Shown in pieces: positions 16,567 through 22,807 of a stretch of 64,000 bases of DNA. This DNA is from Alphaproteobacteria bacterium HGW-Alphaproteobacteria-3. Lineage in GTDB: Bacteria > Pseudomonadota > Alphaproteobacteria > Parvibaculales > Parvibaculaceae. The notes under the pieces were generated by a model, which saw only the letters and a list, made by a program, of their open reading frames with translations, ran no database searches and was not told where the DNA came from. Positions within the stretch are counted from its first letter, which is position 1. Every line of letters starts with the position of its first letter. The translations under genes and the position numbers were made by a program. The stretch covers positions 46,786 to 110,785 of the forward strand of contig PHEF01000001.1 in the NCBI GenBank assembly GCA_002842875.1, read 5' to 3'.

Positions 16567-17139
16567 ATGACCCAGCTTTCCAATACCCAGACCCTGATCC
16601 TCGAGGCCGCGGCGGAACGTGAAACGCGCATCGCCCTGCCGCTACCCGAGACCCTGCGCGGCGGCGCGGCCGCAAAGGTGGTCGCCGCGATGCTCGCCAA
16701 GGGCCTCATCGAAGAGGTCGACGCGGAGCTGCGCGAGGGCGATCCCGTCTGGCGCGAGACCGGCGACGGGCACGGCGTCACGCTGGTCGCCACAGACGCA
16801 GGCCTCGCCGCCATCGGCATCGAGCCCGAGGACGCGAACCCCGCGCCTGCGGGCGCGACGGACGCGCCGACCGAGGAGCCCGCGCCGGACACCCCCACCG
16901 AACCGAAGGCTGCGCCCAAGACGCACACGCCGCGCGAGGGCACCAAGCAGGCCACCCTGATCGCCATGCTGCGCGCGCCGGACGGCGCGACCATCGAGGA
17001 GATCGTCGCGGCCTTGGACTGGAGACCGCACACGGTGAGAGGCGCGCTTGCTGGCGCGCTGAAGAAGAAGCTCGGGCTCGAGGTGACCTCGGAGAAGGTC
17101 GAAAACCGGGGGCGGGTCTATAGCCTGCCGCGCGATTAG
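16567..17139 (+). CDS. DUF3489 domain protein
   Basis: 190 residues. N-terminal helical region (TQTLILEAAAERETRIALPLPETLRGGAAAKVVAAMLAKGLIEEV), a Pro/Ala/Asp linker, and a C-terminal winged-helix DUF3489 domain (PREGTKQATLIAMLRAPDGATIEEIVAALDWRPHTVRGALAGALKKKLGLEV), which likely binds DNA. GGGAGA lies 5 nt before the ATG. Convergent with the minus-strand early operon. Such proteins are common in alphaproteobacterial phage and plasmid regions, but their role is not established. Confidence 0.85.
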   Translation: MTQLSNTQTLILEAAAERETRIALPLPETLRGGAAAKVVAAMLAKGLIEEVDAELREGDPVWRETGDGHGVTLVATDAGLAAIGIEPEDANPAPAGATDAPTEEPAPDTPTEPKAAPKTHTPREGTKQATLIAMLRAPDGATIEEIVAALDWRPHTVRGALAGALKKKLGLEVTSEKVENRGRVYSLPRD

Positions 17140-17192
17140 CGTCGCGCGCCACGCCAGTCGAACTGCCGCCGTCCCGCCGGGGCGGCGGTCGA

Positions 17193-17417
17193 TCATTTGA
17201 CGCTCCGCATTCGGATCGCCTCGAACACCCGCCGCAGGGCGAAGGAACGCACTATCGACACGATGGTGAAGATGGCGCCGATCGTCAGGTTCTGCGCCAG
17301 CGTCGTGTGCAGCCCGAAGATCGGGAAGATCAGGAGCTGGGTGACGACCGCAACGCCGTAGCCGACGATGACATTGGCGAGGGACTCCACCAGCGACATG
17401 AGGCGGGTCTGCTTCAT
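17193..17417 (-). CDS. DUF7220-like small membrane protein
   Basis: 74 residues with two predicted membrane segments (LANVIVGYGVAVVTQLLIFPIFG and NLTIGAIFTIVSIVRSF) and a basic C-terminal tail. It is the last gene of the methyltransferase operon, 9 nt after the C5 methylase stop. Membrane proteins of this family recur in alphaproteobacterial prophages. The function is unknown. Confidence 0.75.
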   Translation of the reverse strand: MKQTRLMSLVESLANVIVGYGVAVVTQLLIFPIFGLHTTLAQNLTIGAIFTIVSIVRSFALRRVFEAIRMRSVK

Positions 17418-17426
17418 GCCGCCACC

Positions 17427-18602
17427 TCATCCATCGGCCAGCAGTTGAGCTGCCAGAGTTCGCAGCGCATGCGCCGCAACCAAGGGGACCACGCCGTTGC
17501 CGCAAAGGCGAAGCCGGTCGACCCGGTGGGCCAGCCCATCAGCGCCTCGACGAAGAGCGGGTTCAGCGTCCGGCGCGCATCGGAGGTATCGCTCCCAGCC
17601 ATCGGCGTCACCAGGACCTGGCGGCCAAGCAGGCCGTTCACCGGCGTGTTGGCCAGACTGGTCGCGCCATCCTTGTGATCGCGGGCCGTCGGCGTCATCC
17701 ACATTCCCGCCGCATGGGTCAGGTCCGCTGTCCGCCGGTTGCCCGCACTCGGCTTGCAGCCGTCGTTCGCCATCGGCGTCGGCCAGTCCCGCACCATGCG
17801 GTCCAGACCCTTTTCGTTCTTCCGCGCGCCACCCCGGCTGCGGAAACTGTCGGTCTGTAGCGTCGGCCACATCGCGGCCGTCGTCGCCAGATTCATGCCG
17901 TGCAGGCCCGCTGCCTGCGATGGCGTCAGCTTCGTCTGCCGGTTCTCGTTGGCGCTGGCCCTCGGCGTCGGCCAGAGCCGCATCATTTCCGTCCGGTTCC
18001 CGCCACTCGACCGGGTGCCAGAGCAGGCGCGCGGGGTCGGCCAGCTCGTCCCCCTCGCGGATGGCGAGGATGAAGAGCCGCTCGCGCTTGTGGGGCGCGC
18101 CAACTTCCGCCGCCGTGAAGAGGCCTGCCGCAAGGCGGTAGCCCATGCCGACCAGTCCGCTGGCGACTTCGGGGAAGCCGAGGCGGAGATGATGGGCGAC
18201 ATTCTCGAGGAAGACGAAGGGCGGCTCGATCTCGCCGATGATCCGGGCGACATGCGGCCAGAGGTGGCGCGGGTCGTCGGCACCCCGGCGCTTGCCTGCG
18301 ACAGAGAACGGCTGGCACGGATAGCCCGCAGTGACGATGTCCACCGCGCCGCGCCACGGGCGGCCGTCGAAGGTGGCAACGTCGTCCCAGACAACAGCCC
18401 GATCCAGGGACGCGTCTTCCATCCGCGCCACGAGAGTGGCCGCGGCGTAGGTTTCCCGTTCGACATGGCCCACAGCACGATATCCGGGGACGGCGAGGAC
18501 GAGCCCGAGGTCGAGCCCGCCTGCGCCGGAGCAGAGCGAGAGGCCGAAGAGGCATGCGTCTCCGGAAGCGTCTCCGGAGGAAGGTAAAGCCAGGTCATGC
18601 AT
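17427..18602 (-). CDS. DNA cytosine-C5 methyltransferase
   Basis: 391 residues from MHDLALPSSG. Motif I is LSLCSGAGGLDLGL, motif IV is AGYPCQPFSVAGKRRG with catalytic Cys, motif VI is FVFLENV, and motif VIII is APHKRERLFIL. The C-terminal GNGVVP (motif X) completes the set. No cognate restriction enzyme is adjacent, so it is an orphan phage methylase, probably protecting phage DNA. The target half (variable region about 200-340) is unusually Asp/Gly/Arg-rich. The start at 18602 lies 1 nt after the upstream methylase stop. A start at 18674 is possible. Confidence 0.92.
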   Translation of the reverse strand: MHDLALPSSGDASGDACLFGLSLCSGAGGLDLGLVLAVPGYRAVGHVERETYAAATLVARMEDASLDRAVVWDDVATFDGRPWRGAVDIVTAGYPCQPFSVAGKRRGADDPRHLWPHVARIIGEIEPPFVFLENVAHHLRLGFPEVASGLVGMGYRLAAGLFTAAEVGAPHKRERLFILAIREGDELADPARLLWHPVEWREPDGNDAALADAEGQRQREPADEADAIAGSGPARHESGDDGRDVADATDRQFPQPGWRAEERKGSGPHGAGLADADGERRLQAECGQPADSGPDPCGGNVDDADGPRSQGWRDQSGQHAGERPAWPPGPGDADGWERYLRCAPDAEPALRRGADGLAHRVDRLRLCGNGVVPLVAAHALRTLAAQLLADG

Positions 18603-18603
18603 G

Positions 18604-19974
18604 TCACGCGGCGGTCTTGCGCTTTCGCGCGGGTTCGGGGGCGGCGTCCGTTGCCGGGGCATCGGTCGGGGCATCAGCAGCCTCGCCGAGCCGCTCGGTC
18701 CTCACCTGCACGAAGGTCCGGCCATCACCGTCGAGGATCGCGTCTCGGCCGGTCTCTGCCTGCCAGCGCTCCACGGCGACATCGACATAGGCCGGGCTGA
18801 TCTCCATCGCGAACACACGGCGGCCGTTGGCCTCGCCCGCCATGATCTGCGAGCCGGAGCCCGAAAAGGGTTCGTAACAAAGTCCGCCGCGCGCCACGTG
18901 CTGGCGCATCGGAATGCCGAAGGCGTCGAGCGGCTTCGGCGTCGGGTGGTCGGGCCGGTCATCCCTGGCGAAGCTGGGCAGTGGCCAAGTGGAGGCCAAA
19001 GTCTCCTCGGCGACCTTTGGCGGGCGGTTCGGGCGGCGCCAGCCCATGAAACAGGGCTCGTGCTTCCACAGGTAGTGGGACCGGGTCAGGACGCCGCGGT
19101 CCTTCACCCAGATGATCTGCTGGTGAACGAAGGCGCCAGCCTTCTCCCAGCAGGCTTCCAGCATCGCCTGGCGGCGCGAAGCGTGCCAGCAATACCAGGC
19201 GGCATTGTCGGCGATGGCTTCGGCCACGGCCGCCGCGATGAAGCCGTCGTAGAGCTCGGCGCCCTGCGAACTGTCGTCCCAGGACACGCCGTAGGACGGC
19301 GACCAATCCTTGTTCTGCGTCGGATGATTGGTACCGTCATAATCCACCAGATATGGCGGATCGGTCGCAAACAGGATCGCCCGCTCGCCATTCATCAGGC
19401 GGCGGACGTCGTCATGGTTCGTGCTGTTACCGCAGAGCAGCCGGTGATCGCCGAGGATCCAGAGATCGCCGGTGCGTGAGGCCGGATTGCGCGGCGGTTC
19501 GGGGATGGTGACGGGCGGAACACCGGCGCCGCCTTCTTCACCGTCCCCCTCCGGCACGAAGGCCAGCAGCTTGTCCAACTCGCCGTCGGAGAAGCCGACC
19601 AGCGACAGGTCGAAATCTTCGGCGAGCAGGTCGTTCAGTTCCGCCGACAGCAGCGCCTCGTCCCAGGTGCCGAGTTCGGTCAGCTTGTTGTCGGCGATGC
19701 GGTAGGCCCGCCGCTGCGCCTCGGTCAGATGCCCGAGCACGATCACCGGCGCCTCGGTCAGCCCGAGCTGCGTCGCCGCCAGCACCCGGCCATGGCCTGC
19801 GATCAGCTCGCCGTCCTCCGCGACGAGACAAGGCACGGTCCAGCCGAACTCGGCCATGCTGGCCGCGATCTTCGCCACCTGGTCGGCCCCGTGCACCTTG
19901 GCGTTCTTCGCGTAGGGCTGCAGGCGCGCAAGCGGCCATTGCTCGATCCGCTCGGGGGCGAAGGCGAGGGTCAT
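18604..19974 (-). CDS. ParB-like domain fused to N6-adenine/N4-cytosine methyltransferase
   Basis: 456 residues from MTLAFAPERIEQWP. Residues about 10-110 are a ParB/Sulfiredoxin-type nuclease-like domain (LQPYAKNAKVHGADQVAKIAASMAEFGWTVPCLVAEDGELIAGHGRVLAA). Residues about 175-420 are a beta-class amino-methyltransferase with DPPY (motif IV) before EPFSGSGSQIMA (motif I), the CcrM-like order. Such fusions are frequent in prophages and methylate phage DNA. It is first in a two-methylase operon, downstream of an unusual run of hairpins. A weak AGGA lies about 9 nt before the ATG. Confidence 0.92.
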   Translation of the reverse strand: MTLAFAPERIEQWPLARLQPYAKNAKVHGADQVAKIAASMAEFGWTVPCLVAEDGELIAGHGRVLAATQLGLTEAPVIVLGHLTEAQRRAYRIADNKLTELGTWDEALLSAELNDLLAEDFDLSLVGFSDGELDKLLAFVPEGDGEEGGAGVPPVTIPEPPRNPASRTGDLWILGDHRLLCGNSTNHDDVRRLMNGERAILFATDPPYLVDYDGTNHPTQNKDWSPSYGVSWDDSSQGAELYDGFIAAAVAEAIADNAAWYCWHASRRQAMLEACWEKAGAFVHQQIIWVKDRGVLTRSHYLWKHEPCFMGWRRPNRPPKVAEETLASTWPLPSFARDDRPDHPTPKPLDAFGIPMRQHVARGGLCYEPFSGSGSQIMAGEANGRRVFAMEISPAYVDVAVERWQAETGRDAILDGDGRTFVQVRTERLGEAADAPTDAPATDAAPEPARKRKTAA

Positions 19975-19989
19975 GAGGATGATCCTGTT

Positions 19990-20080
19990 CGACAGGTTTC
20001 TGTCGGTCGCGGTGGATTCCAATGCGCGGAATCCAGCGGCTTCCGAACTGGACTCCGGGGTCCAGCAGGTATCCACCTGC
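19990..20080 (-). promoter_or_regulatory. structured 5' leader of the methyltransferase operon (four hairpins)
   Basis: Four consecutive perfect inverted repeats lie within 91 nt just upstream of the ParB-methyltransferase ATG. They are CGACAG/CTGTCG (19990-20005, 4-nt loop), TGGATTCC/GGAATCCA (20013-20035, 7-nt loop), CTGGAC/GTCCAG (20048-20065, 6-nt loop) and GCAGGT/ACCTGC (20065-20080, 4-nt loop). Either a structured mRNA leader or a cluster of protein-binding palindromes. The remainder of the 19975-20369 gap shows no gene. Confidence 0.5.
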
Positions 20081-20324
20081 GGGGTCCGGCCAGGCGTTTG
20101 ATTTTACGAAGGTTTCAGGCGGTCTGGGGTGGATTCCGGCCGGGGTGGCTTCCCAAAAATCCGGCCCTGTCGCTGGCGATATGCCGCGCTTCGCCCGCCA
20201 GCATACGAAATCGCCCAGGAAGGACCCGGAAACTCGTCGGTCAGCGAGAGCAAGACCGCGCCGCGCGCGCCTCTCCCGAGGATAGCCAGAATCTACCGCA
20301 GAGACGGGCTTTTCGTCCCTTCGA

Positions 20325-20345
20325 AAAGTGTCCGGCGGACACTTT
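20325..20345 (-). terminator. palindromic terminator downstream of tacAT
   Basis: Arms AAAGTGTCC and GGACACTTT with a 3-nt loop, 25 nt after the tacT stop. On the minus strand the stem is followed by TTTT. It should end the tacAT transcript and isolate it from the methylase operon. The symmetry would also allow a dimeric protein to bind. Confidence 0.6.
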
Positions 20346-20369
20346 CCTCTTCGGTTCGCAAGACTGCGT

Positions 20370-20888
20370 TCATTCTCCGAGGAGCGATCGCAGATCTTTC
20401 ATCAGCAGGAAGAGATGGTCCGGGTCCGTCGGGCTCGGCTCGAAGTCGAACCCCTCGTACCAGACGCGCGCTTCGTCATCCTTGGCATGCACGAGCAGTG
20501 CGCGGATGCCTGCAATGTCGGCCGCCTGGGCCGTGCGCAGCAGTGCATCCTTGAGCAATGCCTTGCCCAGCCCCTTTCCCTGCTCGGATCGGTCGATGGC
20601 AAGACGAGCGAGGAGCATCACCGGGATCGGATGGCGGGCCAGTCCCTTGCTTACCCGTCCCGGCGCGTCGGCATGTTCGACAGCGCCGACCGCGAGGCTG
20701 TAATAGCCGACGACACGCTGTTCGCCGCGACAGACGACGTAGGTCTGGGCGCTACCGGCCTTTTGATTGCCAAGCGCGAACCGCTGTAGAAATAGATCGA
20801 GCGGGGCCTTCCCGCATGCGAACGCATCGACCTCGTGCGACGCGTTGAGCTTTTCGACGGCGGAGAGCGGCTGTTCGTCCGTTGTCAC
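20370..20888 (-). CDS. tacT: GNAT toxin of the TacAT type
   Basis: 172 residues, a Gcn5-related acetyltransferase. LARLAIDRSEQGKGLGKALLKDAL is the acetyl-CoA-binding loop (Q/RxxGxG/A), and AKDDEARVWYEGFDFEPSP carries the conserved Tyr near the C-terminus. DUF1778-partnered enzymes of this type acetylate aminoacyl-tRNA and stop translation. Overlaps the antitoxin stop by 4 nt (ATGA). Third TA module in this prophage. Confidence 0.9.
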   Translation of the reverse strand: MTTDEQPLSAVEKLNASHEVDAFACGKAPLDLFLQRFALGNQKAGSAQTYVVCRGEQRVVGYYSLAVGAVEHADAPGRVSKGLARHPIPVMLLARLAIDRSEQGKGLGKALLKDALLRTAQAADIAGIRALLVHAKDDEARVWYEGFDFEPSPTDPDHLFLLMKDLRSLLGE

Positions 20889-21160
20889 TCAAGCACGCTC
20901 TTTTCGGCGAACAGTTTGGCAAGGCGCGGCTTTTTCGTCACCGGACGGTCGAGCACATCCTGAAAGGCTTGCCACTGCGCGTCGTCCAGCCGGAACATGC
21001 GGCGATCGGCCAGCGCTTCCTCGGCGGCGTTTATGCCCGCTTCGAGCAGGAACTCCGTCACGTTCTTGTGCGAGGACGTGGCGGCACGCTGCAGCAGCGC
21101 CTTCATGGTCGGCGTAGTGCGCACTTCGATACGTTCGGACTTGGCTTCGGTGGCGGGCAT
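20885..21160 (-). CDS. tacA: DUF1778 antitoxin (TacA-like)
   Basis: 91 residues. The N-terminal RIEVRTTPTMKALLQRAATSSHKNVTEFLLEAGINAAEEAL is the ribbon-helix-helix of DUF1778 antitoxins. The C-terminal RMFRLDDAQWQAFQDVLDRP is the toxin-wrapping segment, diagnostic for the family. First gene of the pair, antitoxin before toxin. Confidence 0.93.
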   Translation of the reverse strand: MPATEAKSERIEVRTTPTMKALLQRAATSSHKNVTEFLLEAGINAAEEALADRRMFRLDDAQWQAFQDVLDRPVTKKPRLAKLFAEKSVLE

Positions 21161-21214
21161 GGCGGATCTCCTGTCGCACTCTCAATATCATACGGACAAC
21201 GTACGGACAAGAAG

Positions 21215-21670
21215 TTAATCTGGAGGCCCGGTCTCGTCCTCGCAAGCCGCCTTGACCATTTCGATGACATAGCGCCGTGACCGCAGTCGGGGGACCTTAC
21301 GCTGGTTCAGCCGCCACGCGATCACGCACAGCGCGTAGAGCCAGTGCTCGTGAGCGGCGGAGCGCTGCAGCCCGACCGTCCAGCAGATCGTCTTCCAGCG
21401 CTCGCCATGGGCACGCAGCCAGAGGATCTTGCCGTCGATCGGATCGAGCCCTACCGTCCAGCTCAGCGTCTCCTCCATCCGGCTGATGGCGGCGGGTGAC
21501 GGGATGATGCGCATCGGTTTTGGTTCCTGGCCCACCTTGTCGGCGAAGCTGTGGATGATCTCCGGCCAGGTGTTGAAGTAGCCCTGCCGCCGGGGTTCGG
21601 GCAGACGCTTGAGAACCGACGCCGCTTCCGCCAGACGTTCCTCGACGAGGCTTGGTGTCCACTCGGTCAT
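21215..21670 (-). CDS. DUF6362 family phage protein
   Basis: 151 residues. WTPSLVEERLAEAASVLKRLPEPRRQGYFNTWPEIIHSFADKVGQEPKPMRIIPSPAAISRMEETLSW is the conserved DUF6362 region, and the C-terminal half (GERWKTICWTVGLQRSAAHEHWLYALCVIAWRLN) looks like a sigma-region-4-type HTH. It may be a transcription factor for late genes, which is a guess from fold and position. Overlaps the 65-residue gene upstream by 4 nt. Confidence 0.75.
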   Translation of the reverse strand: MTEWTPSLVEERLAEAASVLKRLPEPRRQGYFNTWPEIIHSFADKVGQEPKPMRIIPSPAAISRMEETLSWTVGLDPIDGKILWLRAHGERWKTICWTVGLQRSAAHEHWLYALCVIAWRLNQRKVPRLRSRRYVIEMVKAACEDETGPPD

Positions 21671-21864
21671 CGGCGCGCCTCCTTCGACTTGTCGCGGTCG
21701 CCATAGAGCTTCTCGCCGAGTTGTCGGATCAGTTCGCGTTCGGGCCAGGTCAGACGGTCATCATCGAGAGAGACCGCGAGGACACGCTGCTCGCGCCAGC
21801 CCTCTCGCTTGACCTGCTCGGGATCGCGGCGCTGGCCGCCATAACCTCGTGGGGCCCACCTCAC
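21667..21864 (-). CDS. small phage hypothetical, GTG start
   Basis: 65 residues: VRWAPRGYGGQRRDPEQVKREGWREQRVLAVSLDDDRLTWPERELIRQLGEKLYG. The GTG at 21864 overlaps the stop of the RuvC-like gene (GTGA) and has GGAGG 9-10 nt upstream. The open frame continues upstream only as a shadow of the RuvC-like gene. Basic and possibly DNA-associated. Similar short proteins sit beside DUF6362 in related prophages. Confidence 0.65.
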   Translation of the reverse strand: MRWAPRGYGGQRRDPEQVKREGWREQRVLAVSLDDDRLTWPERELIRQLGEKLYGDRDKSKEARR

Positions 21865-22397
21865 AGCACACCTCCCCGGGTCTCCAGTGCCCAGAGCAGG
21901 AGCGCGATCGCATCGGCCTCGTTGTCGTCGGCGGGCTGGAACCCGCGCTGGCGCATCGCGGCGACCATGGCGGCCTTGTCGGCATTGCCCTTGCCGGTGG
22001 CGTGGCGCTTGATCGTGCCGACCGGAACGCCGCTGTACGGGATGCCTCGCAATTCGGCCCATGTCGTCAGCGTCGCGAGGAGACCTCCAAACACATGCGC
22101 CGCGTCGGTGCCCGCGTGGCGGCGGACTTCCTCGAACCAGATGGCGGCGACAGGCCCGGACAGCCGGTCAATCTCGGTCAGCCAGTTGGTGAAGCGCAGG
22201 TAGCGCATGCCGCCGCCGTCGAAGCGGCTGGGCCGGAAGGACACGGTGCCGCTGGTGATCAGGCCGTCATGGCCGCGGATCGCCCAGCCGGTGGTGGTGC
22301 CGAGGTCGAGCGCGAGGATGGTGCTGCCCGCAGCCGCAGAGGCGACGAGTGCAGGTGGGCAGTCGGCTACAAGGAGGGGTGATGGATGCATGCTCAT
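21861..22397 (-). CDS. RuvC-like Holliday junction nuclease
   Basis: 178 residues. RNase H-fold motifs are ILALDLGTTTGWAI (first Asp), AIWFEEVRRHAG (Glu), and NEADAIALLLWA (C-terminal Asp). Phage RuvC-like enzymes resolve junctions before packaging. The start MSMHPSPLL at 22397 (or 22391) is preceded by a 410-bp non-coding block with repeats. The large open frame that extends through that block is not conserved-looking protein. Confidence 0.85.
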   Translation of the reverse strand: MSMHPSPLLVADCPPALVASAAAGSTILALDLGTTTGWAIRGHDGLITSGTVSFRPSRFDGGGMRYLRFTNWLTEIDRLSGPVAAIWFEEVRRHAGTDAAHVFGGLLATLTTWAELRGIPYSGVPVGTIKRHATGKGNADKAAMVAAMRQRGFQPADDNEADAIALLLWALETRGGVL

Positions 22398-22466
22398 GCG
22401 GGTCGATCCTGTTCGAGTGTTGTCGGAGATGAGAGGTCCGGCACGCCATGCGCGCGCGAAGCCCCT

Positions 22467-22524
22467 GGGGGTGGGCGAGGGAGAACCCGCCTGCGGCGTT
22501 CTCCCCCACCCCCGAAGGGGGTGG
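22467..22524 (-). promoter_or_regulatory. mutually exclusive hairpins upstream of the ruvC-like gene
   Basis: The segment CCACCCCC (22506-22513) can pair with GGGGGTGG at 22517-22524 (3-nt loop) or with another GGGGGTGG at 22467-22474. In the second fold the stem is extended by GGGAGAAC (22479-22486) and GTTCTCCC (22498-22505). Two competing stems sharing one arm resemble an attenuator or antiterminator. No U-run follows directly, so termination is uncertain. Confidence 0.4.
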
Positions 22525-22612
22525 CTTTCACCCCCTAAACTTGACGCCACCAGCAAAGCATTGAGGTGACAGGGGATTTTCCAGTTTGGGGAGCTTCCGA
22601 ACGCCCTGCCGA

Positions 22613-22807
22613 CCCAATCTGATTGCAGCGAAGCCGGTCTGGTCGCTGCGCAATTCTGAAGGGGTAGTTTCGGCAGCGCGCCCAATCTGGTCACAACTGG
22701 CCAGAGCGCAGTTCCGCGCGGTGATGACGGGGCAGTTTCGGGACCGCGCCCCATCTGGTTCAAACTGGTCAGCGCGCAATTCTGCGGGAGGTGTTTCGCG
22801 CGGGCGG
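22613..22807. repeat. three imperfect 68-bp direct repeats
   Basis: The marker CCCAATCTG/CCCCATCTG recurs at 22613, 22681 and 22749, exactly 68 bp apart. Each copy continues with CTGGTC or CTGGCC, then GCGCAATTCTG or a variant, and a final GTAGTTTCGG-like box. The array lies just after the primase-helicase gene and before the ruvC-like gene. 68 is not a multiple of 3 and the copies drift freely, so it is not coding. Iteron-like replication origin or operator array are the natural guesses. Confidence 0.6.

Noticed and set aside
17157..17195. GC-rich hairpin as terminator between the DUF3489 and DUF7220 genes
   Set aside because: A CCGCCG/CGGCGG stem is visible but there is no T-run on either strand. 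Evidence is too weak in this GC-rich context.
17414..18607. 397-codon frame overlapping the C5 methyltransferase
   Set aside because: Alternate frame of the methylase gene with Ser/Pro/Arg-rich nonsense sequence. The methylase motifs lie in the other frame.
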